DNA from: Candidatus Altimarinota bacterium
GTDB taxonomy: Bacteria > Patescibacteriota > Gracilibacteria > BD1-5 > UBA2023
Direction of reading: 5' to 3'
Assembly (NCBI GenBank): GCA_023260135.1
Contig: JALQWG010000011.1
Location: 1-45,708 of the forward strand
Length of the DNA stretch: 45,708 nt
This document shows positions 1 to 11,687 of this stretch, in pieces (the stretch's first letter is position 1; each line of letters starts with the position of its first letter). The notes under the pieces are model-generated. The model saw only the letters and a list, made by a program, of their open reading frames with translations. It searched no databases and was not told the origin of the DNA. The position numbers and the translations under genes are program-made.

Positions 1-2409
1 TTTGCATCTACTGGTGCCTCTGATCAGCTCAATATCTGAAATTGGATATATGGTAATGCTGGGAATATAGGTATAGGCGCTCCTGTACCTGCACATAGAC
101 TCGATGTGCTTGGGGGGGATGCAATTGTTCGTGCTTGAAGTGGTTTTTGTCTTGGTATGACTGCATCAGGATGTGTGTATGACTGGACAGATCTCAACTC
201 TATCGTTCGTAGTATGGGTACTCCAGGATATATAGCAAAGTTTAATAGCGGTTGACTTATTGATAACTCACAACTTTTTGAGACTGGTGGAAAACTCTAT
301 ATAGGAGATATCCCATGAATTATCTCAGGTGGTGCAACTATCTGATATGTAACTATTGAGGCGAATGGTAGTACTAACTCTGCGAATCCATTTCTTACTC
401 TCTCTGAGAATTGAGGACAAGAATGTCGTCTCTGGATCAATGGAGCTAATAAGCTCTGATCTAACTGTACTTGGACAGCTGGACTCGGAGGATCGTATGA
501 TCCTCATCAGATCATAAAAGCTGATTCCGCTTGAACCGATCTCACTGGATCCATACTTTATAATGTTGGAAATAATCTTGGAGTTGGAACTTCATCGCCT
601 TCTACCAATCTCCATGTATCTGGATCTACTATGATTACTGGAAATCTGAGTCTATCTGGGCAGATAACTATTGCGGGTGGTACACCAGGTGCATGAAAGA
701 TTCTTACTTCCAATGCTACAGGTCTTGCTACATGGACAACAGGATTCTCTGGTACAACTACAGCATCTGGTATCACTGGTGGTACACAGAACTATATACC
801 AAAATTTGGTACCGGTGGGAATGGACTCATCCTCTCTCAGTTTTTTGATAGTGGAACTGGGGTTGGTATCGGTACAACAGCTCCTGGTAGTAGATTCGAG
901 ATATGGAGTGGCGCGGTGACACTTTTTCATACTCGATGAACGAATAATATAGGACTCTGACTCTCGTCAACGCGCTACCAGACATCTGGTACTGCCAATG
1001 TTGGTATTGGTAATAGCTCTCTGCGATCTCTCACAACGGGTTACAGTAATACTGCTATTGGTGATAGTGCATGATACAATACGACTACAGGGTATTTTAA
1101 CTCATCTCTTGGTGTACAGGCACTCTATAGTAATAGTATCGGTACATGGAATGTGGCACTCGGAACTCAGGCTCTCTGGACCAATCTCTCAGGAAACTAC
1201 AATATAGCTATCGGAGGTCAGGCACTCTATCTCAACTCTGCCAATAGCAATAGTATAGCGATCGGGTACCAGGCACTCAGGGCGAGTACTGCAAATGATA
1301 ACATAGCTATATGATACACTGCAGGATCTACTATCACTACAGGCTCTAACAATATACTCATAGGAAATAATACAACTCCACAACTCGGAAATACAACATC
1401 GAATCAGCTCAATATCGGTAACTGGATCTATGGAAACAACGGTGCCATATCTCTCGGAAAAACTACGATGGGGTCTGGTGGATACCGCCTCGATGTAGCA
1501 AACTGATTTGTGAACTCTGCATCAGGATACTGTATCAATAATGTCTGTATACCGAATTGGTCATGAATATTTGATGCCATCAATGGTGCAGGAAACTATA
1601 TACCAAAATGGAATACTTCTGGTACATGACTCGTTGCATCTCGTATCTCTGATAATGGAACAGATATAGCCATATCATCTGGTGCTCTCCAACAGATAAC
1701 GATCACTCCAGCCAATCAAGCAGACTACCAACAGGTAATCATCTCAACAGGTGGAGTGCTCAAAAAGGGTCTCACAACCCGTGAGAAGCTTCGTATATTT
1801 GCAGTATCTGACTATGGTGCTAACAACGATTCTGTGAGTATACAACAACTCTGTTTTGATACGTCTACAAACTCTGCATGTAGAGGTTCTGCTGCTGATA
1901 ATCCACTCTCGAATGTCCCGAATTTTAATGATATAGATACAAAGTCATATACTGGTGGAATTGGTGAGTATTTTCCTGCAACAGCGACTCGTCCTCCTAT
2001 GTTTGTATCATACTATACTGGTACTTACATGATCGTAAATAGTTATACGTTCCACAATACATCATTCTCAACATCAGATCTCGGGTGTAATGTATTCCCA
2101 TATTATAGTCTCTATACCAATAGTGGATCCATACCGAATCTCGCGAAATATGACGCAACAGCACCAGTTATATTTACTATCAACAATAGTACGGCAATAT
2201 CCAATGTATACTCATCGACGAATCTCTCCCTCCCAACACAGAAGACAACTCGTGTGGGTTCACAGTTTATCTCCAACGTATTTATGACCCCAGGTCAGGC
2301 GCTCCTCATGACTATCTGAGTCCAGAGTTGTGCGAGTCGTGCAGATAGAGCCATGGCACTTGTGGTTAATGATCAGAAAAAGATGACATTGAGTATTACA
2401 GAACTCTAA
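1..2409 (+). CDS. Large repetitive surface protein, YadA-head-like (5' truncated by window)
   Basis: An open frame 1 runs from the window edge to TAA at 2407-2409 (about 802 codons visible). Many in-frame TGA codons are read as Gly. The protein is rich in Gly, Ser, Thr and Asn. It carries repeats such as N-TAIG-x-x-A and IAIGYQAL (roughly codons 335-450), which resemble trimeric autotransporter (YadA head) and phage tail-fibre repeats. A module reading QLNIGNWIYGN appears twice, near nt 25-60 and nt 1405-1440. No signal peptide can be seen because the N-terminus is outside the window, and no membrane anchor is visible at the C-terminus (ends SITEL). A role as a surface adhesin or appendage is inferred from the repeats. 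An alternative is a phage-derived tail fibre, but no other phage genes lie nearby. A strong bidirectional terminator follows. Confidence 0.75.
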
Positions 2410-2410
2410 A

Positions 2411-2439
2411 AAAGAAGGTCCTATGACCTTCTTTTTTTC
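2411..2439. terminator. Bidirectional intrinsic terminator
   Basis: The arms AGAAGGTC and GACCTTCT enclose loop CTAT, with an A-run before and a T-run after. It serves the surface protein (+) and the convergent ABC-F gene (-), whose stop codon at 2421-2423 lies inside the hairpin. Confidence 0.85.
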
Positions 2440-4187
2440 TTGCGTGCGAATTTTTCTTTGATTCTTCTGGCTTCTACTACTCAGAGTTTTTCCTCGAGAA
2501 CGAGATCGAGTTCCCCCTCAGCGTCGAATAGTGACATGTCGAGTGATATTCACTTTTCTCGCTTGTACCTATAGTCATCATAGTTTCCATATGATATCAT
2601 GAGTTCACCGTCTTCTATGATCCAGAGATGACTCGATACCTTGTTCACGAAGTATCTATCATGTGATATGAAGAGGATACTGCCAGGATATCATCTGATT
2701 GCTTGTTCGAGTGCCTCACGAGTCTCGTAGTCGAGATGATTCGTTGGCTCATCGAGTATGAGAATATTAGATGTATCATATCATGGTATGAGATTTCCAT
2801 ATTCATCCACTTGTTTTTTCCAGGCACTAGGGTTCTGTCCGAGGATACAGAAGAGGAGTCTCGATCGTTCTCATCCTGAGAGATTTTGTACTCGTTTTTC
2901 TGTATCGAAGTAGTCGAATCCATATGTTCCGATAACTCATCCGACTCGTTCCTTGGTGTAGTCGAGTCCATGGAGGTGAAAATTTTCATATATGGTCTTT
3001 TCTGTATCGAGTGACTCATGGAGTTGTGAGAAGTAGAGTATTCGAGCATTTTCATGGATATGTACATATCATTCTAGGGACTTGATATCTCCGAGGAGTG
3101 TTTTTATGAGTGTACTTTTTCAGACTCAGTTTTCACCGACGATACCAATACGATCTCATTTGTTTAGGATTGCATGACGAATATAGAAGAGTGGTTCCTT
3201 GCGTCCGATGAATGCATCTTCCATCTTGATGAGTGTCTCGGGTCCATGTTTGTCAAAAGGGAACTGGAACTTGACTCACTCTCGGATCGTTGGTTTTTCG
3301 AGGAGTTCTACTTTTTCGAGTTGTTTTTCGCGGCTTTTTGCGAATCCTGCACGTGATCCTGCACGGAATCGGTTAATGAGTTCCTTTTCACTCTCGAGCA
3401 TCGTCTGTTGTTCATCATAGAGCTTGAGAGATTTCTCGAGTTGTTTTTTCTTTTCTATGACTGAATCAGAGTAGTTTCCTGCGTAGTGTGTGATTCCGTT
3501 TTTTCCTATGACTTCGATGACATGTGTACAGGTCTCATCGAGGAACTCTCGATCATGTGATACAATGAGATATCATCATTTCCATGTTTCACAGAGGTAT
3601 TTTTCGAGCCATTCGACACTCGTGAGATCGATGAAGTTGGTTGGTTCATCGAGGAGGAGAAAATTTGGCTTTGAGAGGAGTATCTTCGCGAGTCCTATCT
3701 TGGTTCGCTCACCCCCAGAGACTTCTGAGAGTTTTTTCTCGAGGAGGTGAAAAATCCCGATACCACGAGCAACGCGTTCAACCTCATTTTCATATGTATA
3801 TCCTCCGAGGAGCTTGTATCTCTCCAGGGCATCAGTGTATGCATCGTATTCTCATGTCTCACTCATTCTCTCTTCTTCTTTTTTGATCGTGTCTTCGAGT
3901 TCTCGTATTTCACGGAATGCATTTTTGAGTTCATCACGTATACTTGTGCTCTCATCCATGAAGTGTATCTGTTCGAGGTAGCCGAGAGTGATGCCTCATA
4001 TATTCTCTATTGATCCAGTATATTCAGTAATAACTCATGATACTATTTTCATGAGTGTGCTTTTTCCTATGCCATTCGGTCCGATGAGTGCAATTCTGTC
4101 AGATGCATTGATAATAGTATGAATATTACCAATTATGACTTCGCCATCTCGTTCGAACGTATCAATGTTGATATTGAGATGATTCAT
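2421..4187 (-). CDS. ABC-F family ATP-binding protein (ribosome-associated, EttA/Uup-like)
   Basis: 588 aa with two ABC ATPase domains and no membrane segments, the ABC-F plan. Domain 1 has Walker A GPNGIGKST (residues 36-44), signature SGGE and Walker B LLLDEPTNF, then SHDRE. A charged linker follows. Domain 2 has Walker A GENGVGKST, in which both inner glycines are encoded by TGA, then signature LSGGERSR (second Gly TGA), LILDEPTNHLD and SHDRYF. Family members act on the ribosome as translation factors or antibiotic-protection proteins; which role applies here cannot be told. The C-terminal tail is basic (RKKKRRS). The ATG at 4187 is the first in frame and gives the normal N-terminal strand. 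A tRNA and its terminator lie just upstream. Confidence 0.93.
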
Positions 4188-4196
4188 AATATAAGC

Positions 4197-4226
4197 AAAA
4201 AACCTTCCCATGAGGAAGGTTTTTTA
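4197..4226 (-). terminator. Intrinsic terminator of tRNA-Asn
   Basis: The inverted repeat AACCTTCC / GGAAGGTT with a T-run on the minus strand lies between the tRNA and the ABC-F start codon. Confidence 0.8.
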
Positions 4227-4234
4227 GATTTGTA

Positions 4235-4309
4235 TGGCTCCCCAAACTGGATTCGAACCAGTGACCTCCCGGTTAACAGCCGATTGCTCTACCGCTGAGC
4301 TATTGGGGA
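4235..4309 (-). tRNA. tRNA-Asn: tRNA-Asn (GTT)
   Basis: A full cloverleaf on the minus strand. The acceptor stem pairs TCCCCAA with TTGGGGA, the discriminator is G and CCA is encoded (4235-4237). The D arm reads AGCTCAGCGGTAGAGC. The anticodon stem-loop carries GTT (forward bases 4275-4277), and the T arm contains GGTTCGAATCC. The mature body without CCA is 72 nt (4238-4309). Confidence 0.97.
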
Positions 4310-4377
4310 ATATATGCGGAACGGGAGCATATTATGAAACTCTCACAAAAAGTCAAAATTTTTTAGAAAAATCTCAC

Positions 4378-4415
4378 AAAAAATAAGAGCACATACTAGT
4401 GTGCTCTTATTTTTT
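4378..4415 (-). terminator. Intrinsic terminator of the beta-lactamase-like gene
   Basis: A long perfect stem AATAAGAGCACA / TGTGCTCTTATT encloses loop TACTAG and is flanked by A/T runs. The TAA of the upstream gene (4407-4409) lies within the stem. Confidence 0.85.
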
Positions 4416-5450
4416 CGCTTGTTTTCGGGTTGTATCCCATGTATCGTATATCATTTTGGATATATCTTGGGTCATCATAGAGAGTTCATCGAGAGAGTCT
4501 CCGCGAGTCATCATGCAGAGGAGATATGGATTATCTGTGTAGTAGATTATACCACAGTCATGGAGTTGAGATTTTATGACTTCATTTCCGCTTCCATCTT
4601 TTTCTGTATATATCCTCTCTCAAAACTTATGAGCGACTTTTACATCTTTTGGGAGCTTCCCTGTGATTCATTTATTAAAAGTTACTCGTGAGAGGAGATT
4701 GAGTACGGCTTCTGATCCTGCATTGGTCAGATAGGAGGCATTATAGAGTATTCGGAAAAAGCTCGCAAATTCTTTGACATTAATCTTGTATGTTTCTGCT
4801 GTCTCATTGCGAGGTGATGGCACCTGGAGTGTGGAAAATACATCTGATTCTATCTCTCAGGGCATGTGAGCGAGGAGGCTATTGCTCGCATTATTATCAG
4901 AGTAGAGAACCATGAGCTCTAGGAGTTCTTCAACACTATATTCTTTACCGATTTCCGCAGATTTCTCGGGCTGTATATTTTGTACATAGTCAGTGAGCTT
5001 TTCTACTTTTATTTTCTTTCCGAGAATACTTGGATCTATCTCTGCCCATCGTACGTAGCCTATGAGCGTTGGCATCTTAAGTAGACTCGCAGGATAGAAT
5101 CATTCTTGGTAATTGATACTGAACCAAGGACCATTGCGCAGGTCTCGAAAATACAATGAGAGTTCTGTATTGGGGTGGTTTTTTGTCTGATAATCGAGGA
5201 TAGATTGCTTGAGCTCCTTTTCGAATGGGATATACTTTCTACTTTTTGTATCGCTGGTGTCCTCACATTCCAGAAGTGGCTCTATGAATTCGTAGTTATT
5301 CGATATGCTTCGTTGAGACTCGGATTCTACCTGTTCTTGTGGTTCTATGCTTGAGAAAAATATATACGATACAATAATGCCTATGAGTATCCCTATGGAT
5401 CCAGAATAGATTATACTTGTTTTGATGTTTGCTGATTTTTTTTGTTGCAT
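4407..5450 (-). CDS. Secreted/anchored class A beta-lactamase-fold serine hydrolase
   Basis: 347 aa. One N-terminal membrane segment (about residues 11-33, hydrophobic IIYSGSIGILIGIIVSYIFF) is followed by an extracytoplasmic domain of the beta-lactamase2/PBP-like fold. The catalytic S-x-x-K is PASLLKMP, the second motif is YSDNNASN (SDN), and the third is VAHKFGE in place of H/K-T/S-G. An acyl-serine hydrolase or D,D-peptidase-like role at the cell surface is inferred. A true antibiotic-degrading enzyme cannot be claimed because the omega-loop Glu is not clearly placed. ATG 5450 is preceded by a good promoter that overlaps the divergent metG promoter. Confidence 0.85.
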
Positions 5451-5468
5451 TGTATGCGGTTTTGTATG

Positions 5469-5496
5469 AGTATATTTGTTTTTTTCTCTATTTCAA
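5469..5496 (-). promoter_or_regulatory. Promoter of the serine hydrolase
   Basis: -35 TTGAAA (5491-5496) and -10 TATACT (5469-5474) on the minus strand with a 16-bp spacer. Confidence 0.65.
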
Positions 5497-5503
5497 TTAT
5501 ACT
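5476..5503 (+). promoter_or_regulatory. Promoter of metG
   Basis: -35 TTGTTT (5476-5481) and -10 TATACT (5498-5503) with a 16-bp spacer. It is interleaved with the divergent promoter, so the two polymerase footprints overlap. Confidence 0.6.
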
Positions 5504-5521
5504 CTCCGCATTCTTTATTGA

Positions 5522-7015
<1,494 letters not shown>

Positions 7016-7067
7016 GACTCTTTATTCGTTCTTAAATATAGGAATTCCATATAATCTCGTCACGAAA

Positions 7068-7640
7068 ATGTCATCACAAAAAATACCTCCACATGCTGAA
7101 CTTGTCTTCTCATGAGTGCGTTCCCGGATATATCAATGGGATCAGATTATGTATGACGGTTCTGTGAGTAGATTTGAGTCGATACGATTCTTGGACGGAG
7201 CATTTGTTATACCGATACTCCCTGATGGACGGATACTTCTCACGAGACAGGAACAACCCCTCATAGAACAATTTATATCACTTCCGGGGTGATCACTCGA
7301 TACTCCAGATGAAGATCCGCTTCATGCTGCTATGAGAGAACTCCAAGAAGAGACTGGTTATACGAGTGATACAGTTGTTTCGTGGTTCGAATTCACCGGC
7401 ACAAAAAATGTTGCCACATCTGTTCACTACTACATAGCTCATGATTGCTACCAGATAGCAGATATCCTTCCTGATCCAGGAGAAAAGATTGAATTATTTA
7501 GTGTATCTTTTGATGAATTCCTCGAACTCTCATCTCATCCAGGATTCCATCATCACTGGAATCTCCTCCCGATTCTCTATGAGGCACGTATTCATAGCGA
7601 GAAAAAAGAAACACTTAAGAAACTATTTTATACAAAATAA
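7068..7640 (+). CDS. Nudix hydrolase (ADP-ribose pyrophosphatase-like)
   Basis: 190 aa. The Nudix box G-x5-E-x7-R-E-x-x-E-E-x-G is visible as GGSLDTPDEDP then AAMRELQEETGY (about residues 76-100). Its leading Gly is encoded by TGA, a good independent check of recoding. Upstream residues (FVIPILPDGRILLTRQEQ) match the ADP-ribose pyrophosphatase/NudF-like core. It should hydrolyse a nucleoside-diphosphate-linked substrate such as ADP-ribose; the substrate is inferred from family only. It lies 52 nt after metG, and a terminator follows immediately. Confidence 0.9.
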
Positions 7641-7665
7641 AATCCCCAATTGGGGATTTTATTTT
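7639..7665 (+). terminator. Intrinsic terminator after the Nudix gene
   Basis: AAATCCCC / GGGGATTT stem with AATT loop, followed by ATTTT. Confidence 0.8.
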
Positions 7666-7676
7666 GAGGATTTTTT

Positions 7677-9347
7677 CTAGAATTCAGCTATCCTCCATCA
7701 GGTATCGTCTCGTACACTCATGATAACTTGATTATTGTATCAAAAATACACATCCAATCATACATCTTTCCATATTATTGGGATTATTTTTCCAGTTTTT
7801 CTAATTCTATACTCTTCTGCTCAGAGCTTTTCGATAAATATATATTGTTTTGGATTGGTTATATCAAAAAATACATAGTCGTCTGATATGTTTGTCCGAT
7901 TGTAGCCGGTATCGCGTACAATTGTGTCAGTATTTCTATATACTCACCAGGTTCCATTTTTATATCATGCGTAGATAACTGATACTCCATCAGCACCAAT
8001 TCGAGGATTCATGTATCACTCAAGCCCACATATTGATCATCTATATCGAGTGAAGAGACAGTATGTATTTTCTCACTTTTGTCGAGAAAAGTATGCGTAT
8101 CCATTTCAGCTCTTTTCGAGAAATACTTCACGTATCTCTGCGAGTTCTTTTCATATACTTACTCAGTCATAGATTATCTGATATGATGATCATTCTCGGG
8201 TGATATATATATAGTGTGATCCATTCGCTTGCCAGCTGTTATCTTGGTATCATTCTCTCATTGTATCACTTGGGTTTCAGTTTTTGAGGATGATATTCTC
8301 TCCAGAGGATGTTATTGCTCGAGCAAGGCTATCATATCAGCTTTTCGAGAGAGATATATCGACAATATTCTGATATGGCTGACTTATTGTGATGCCGTCT
8401 TTTATCAGAATATAGTCTTCTCTCGATTTTTCTGTCCAGAGAAATACATTTCCATTATCGGATTGAACTATATTTCTTGGTAGGATTCTGCCTGTATGGA
8501 TTACCTCATTTTTTTCTGTGACGATACGGATTCATCATGTCTGGGAGAGTATGATGGACTCTCAAGTTTTGATATAGCCATTGTGTGTATGTCCTATCCC
8601 ATCATGCCAATAAGTATCCTCACTGAGGATATATCTTGATTTTCAAATATAGGATACATGGATACTTTTCCCGCTATAGGTATAACTATCAGGAAATACG
8701 TAGGTACCAGATGCTGTCTTAGTTCCGAATGAGAGGATATCATTTTTTCTGTCAAAATACAATCATTCTATATTCTCGAATGCAGGACTGAGTATGACTC
8801 ATGAACTCCTTGATATAGGTTCTGAGAATCCTGCTTGTGACAAGGTAGATTCTGTATTTTTTGGGAGCTCCTTGTTGAGAGAGACACTTGCTATGAGTCA
8901 TGTGAGTCCAATCAGGGTAAAGGCTCATACAGCTCATATAATCATATCTGAAAATATTGAAAACTCTGTCTCTGTCTCGACATCAGTATGTGATATACTA
9001 TAGATGAGAGCGATACATCCAATGAGGATAAATACCCATCACCAACTCATGGTACCTATTGTAGACATTGTATCGATAGTATGGAGTCTATCGGTCAGAA
9101 GTGTGATGAACATATACCCCATGATCCCGAGGAGAGTCATGCCTATGATTTTGTAGAGCCTCCATTTTCTCACACTCACGAGATAGAATCCGAGTGCCAA
9201 AAATATCATAAAAATATATGATACTCACTGGATGTCTGTGAATGGGAATGGATAACCACGTTCGCTTACTTTTCCTATCGGTGCAATCATTCCTGTGAAG
9301 AGACTGATTATTCCTATCATTCCTGCATGAGAACGGGAAAAAGTCAT
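7677..9347 (-). CDS. Membrane protein with four N-terminal helices and a repeat (propeller-like) ectodomain
   Basis: 556 aa, not assigned to a named family. About residues 1-185 hold four hydrophobic helices (for example GMIGIISLFTGMIAPIG and VFILIGCIALIYSI). The remaining 370 residues are polar beta-rich repeats with recurring aromatic-Gly patterns (YIGKSRYILSED, NGNVFLWTEK, NGYAYFSRQ, DGVSVIYAG, DDYVFFDITN), as in beta-propeller proteins exposed outside the membrane. More than 25 TGA codons are read as Gly and no TAA/TAG interrupts. A TATAAT box (9357-9362) lies 9 nt before the ATG, suggesting a nearly leaderless mRNA. Function unknown; a surface sensor or scaffold is only a guess. Confidence 0.8.
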
Positions 9348-9407
9348 ATAAAAATATTATACAATAAATATCAATAGACATTGTACGTATTTTCACTAAA
9401 ATGCAAG

Positions 9408-9435
9408 AAAAAATCCGACCACTCATGTGAGGTCG
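9408..9435 (-). terminator. Intrinsic terminator after the small unknown gene
   Basis: CGACC / GGTCG stem followed by six T on the minus strand, just past the stop of the small gene. Confidence 0.6.
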
Positions 9436-9460
9436 AATAAATATATACAGATAAGGAAAT

Positions 9461-9667
9461 CTAAATAATAACCGTGTCAGTTTCACCTTGGAGCGTGCGT
9501 TCCCGGTGCTGGCGAGCCATCTTGGCTATATGGCGATTTTCATCAGTGACATGTATAGCTGCAGGATTGATCCCATATTCCTTGAGCGCCTGCATACGAG
9601 AACGATATGATGCCTGAGCATGCGCACCCATCGGAAGTGGAAGTGTGAGGATATCATCAGTGACCAT
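9461..9667 (-). CDS. Small conserved-looking protein of unknown function
   Basis: 68 aa, no TGA codons, ends in TAG. The sequence is polar and probably helical, with an Arg/His-rich stretch (ENRHIAKMARQHRERTL, about residues 42-58) and a Gly/Ala/Tyr segment before it. No signal peptide or membrane helix. It has its own downstream terminator and diverges from recX with a plausible promoter between them, which supports a real gene. The start context AATACAAATATG closely resembles that of the secreted-protein gene at 14024. I do not recognise the family. Confidence 0.6.
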   Translation of the reverse strand: MVTDDILTLPLPMGAHAQASYRSRMQALKEYGINPAAIHVTDENRHIAKMARQHRERTLQGETDTVII

Positions 9668-9727
9668 ATTTGTATTTTTATAGGTTATGAGTAGAGTGTA
9701 TCATATTTGTTTTGTTCTGTCAAAAAT

Positions 9728-10303
9728 ATGAATATAGAACTGAGGCTCGCCAACTATCTCTCACGATATGCGCCATCCCACACTCGAGTTCTCGAGTATC
9801 TCGCGAAGAAAAAAGTCCAAAATCCAGAAGATCTCCTCTTGGGATTTGGCTACGATGAATCCCTCATGGCTGATATGTGGATGAGGACATTTATCGCGGA
9901 AGGGAAGTGAGTGGGCGATATTCGCCGCAAATACATGCTCAAGTGATTTCCCAAGGAACTCATAGAGGAAAAACTCGAACAAAACGCTCCTGATATCCAT
10001 ACATGGGAGAATTATCGATGAAGTATAGAAAACCAGATACGTACATATCTCCAACGCAAAAAATCACTCAGAATTATCGCCATGACTCTCGTGAGAAAAT
10101 ATCCATATTTTCGTGACGAGATAGAGGCTCTCATCATAGACTCGGATGATAGTGATGGACTCAAAAAAGAAGTGCAAAAATATAAAAATAAGTATAATCT
10201 CTCGGGCGCACACGATCGTCAAAAGTTCTATGCAGCTCTCATGAGAAAATGATTCTCCTATAGCGATATACGTTCTGTGCTCTCGGATGATATAGAGGAA
10301 TAA
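9728..10303 (+). CDS. recX: RecX-family regulatory protein
   Basis: 191 aa, helical and basic, with the tandem three-helix repeats of RecX. Typical pieces include LANYLSRYAPSHTRVLEYLAKKKV near the start, VGDIRRKYMLKGFPKELIEEKL in the middle, and FYAALMRKGFSYSDIRSVL at the end. RecX binds RecA filaments and moderates recombination; no recA is in this window. ATG 9728 begins at the first repeat; an upstream in-frame TTG at 9707 is possible but adds only seven unconserved residues. It lies 34 nt upstream of radA, so the two recombination genes probably form an operon. Confidence 0.85.
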
Positions 10304-10337
10304 AATTTTCCAGATCCACTCATAACTCCCTCATACT

Positions 10338-11657
10338 ATGTACATATGTTCTCAGTGCTCGACTCAGTCACCAAAATGGGCTGGAAAATGTCCGAATTGT
10401 GGTGAATGGAATACACTCGTCGAGTCTCATGTCCAGTCAAAAAAATCGAGAATCTCAGAAGGGAAGTTACTCTCGACACAGAAGATTGCTCCATGAAAAG
10501 AGGTAGTTCCAATGAAACGATATCAGAGTCAGTCTCAGGAATTCGATGGGGTGCTGGGGTCTGGACTTTTTCCTGGATCACTCGTTCTCCTCTCATGAGA
10601 ACCAGGCATCGGTAAATCCACACTCGCACTCCAGATGGCTGAGTGGTATGCAACTACTGGGAGTCCAGTTCTCTATGTGAGCGGTGAGGAACATGTAGAT
10701 CAGATTTTCTCACGCGCACGGAGGCTCGGAGTATCGAGTGAGTCTATTGATTTTGTGACGGAGTCGGATTTTGACTCTATTGCTCAGACTATCGAACAGT
10801 CACGCTCAGATATCGTCATCATTGATTCACTCTCCGTACTCTCTTCTTCATCCATCGAGGGTTCACCAGGGAGTATCTCGCAGATACGTATCATGACAGA
10901 GGTATGTATGAATATAGCAAAAAAACTCCGGAAATCTATCATTCTCATCGGACATGTCACCAAGGATGGGAGTATCGGATGACCCAAGTCTCTGGAACAT
11001 CTTGTTGATGTAGTACTATTCCTCGAATGAGTACGAACTGAGAACTATCGAATACTTCGGTCTCTGAAGAACCGATTCTGACCAACGGATACTGTCGGAT
11101 TATTCCGTATGGAAGAAAACTGACTCATAGACCTCCCGAATCCATGACTCGAGTTTATTGATACCGTTGGAGTAGAGCTCTCGGGGTCAGCGTTAACCTT
11201 CACTATCGAGTGAAACCGACCGATTCTCATCGAGATAGAGGCACTCACAACCTATACCAAGTTCTGATATCCCAAGCGTTCATCACGAGGCATATCTCAG
11301 TGAAAACTCGAACTCCTCATAGCTGTCATGAGTAAGTATACATCTACCAAGCTCGAATCCTCTGATGTCTATCTCAATATCGCACGAGGTCTCCAGGTAT
11401 CAGAACCAGGCGTGGATCTCGCATGTATCGCTGCAATCATCTCGAGTAAAAAAGATATACCACTTGGAAAAACAATATATCTCTGAGAGGTATCTCTCAC
11501 ATGAGTAGTGAAGAATGTATTTCTCCTCGAAAAACGTCTCTATGAAGCGGTAAAACTCTGATTTACAGATGTGGTTATCCCAGAGTCCTACGATGGAAAA
11601 ATCCCATCATGAATGAATATAAAAAAGATAGCGAACATCAAAGATATATGAATATAA
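10338..11657 (+). CDS. radA: DNA repair protein RadA
   Basis: 439 aa. An N-terminal zinc finger C-x2-C...C-P-N-C (residues 4-21) is followed by a RecA-like ATPase with Walker A SGEPGIGKST (first Gly = TGA). The RadA-specific KNRFG motif is present, and a C-terminal Lon-protease-like domain includes VYLNIARGLQVSEPGVDLA and IPLGKTIYLGEVSLTGVV. RadA promotes branch migration in homologous recombination. Domain order and length match the family. ATG 10338 places the first Cys at residue 4, as usual. Co-directional with recX and followed by a terminator. Confidence 0.96.
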
Positions 11658-11686
11658 AAACCCAAGTAGGATTACTTGGGTTTTTT
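11656..11686. terminator. Bidirectional intrinsic terminator
   Basis: AACCCAAGTA / TACTTGGGTT stem with GGAT loop, A-run before and six T after. It separates convergent radA and the surface-protein gene. Confidence 0.85.
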
Positions 11687-11687
11687 C

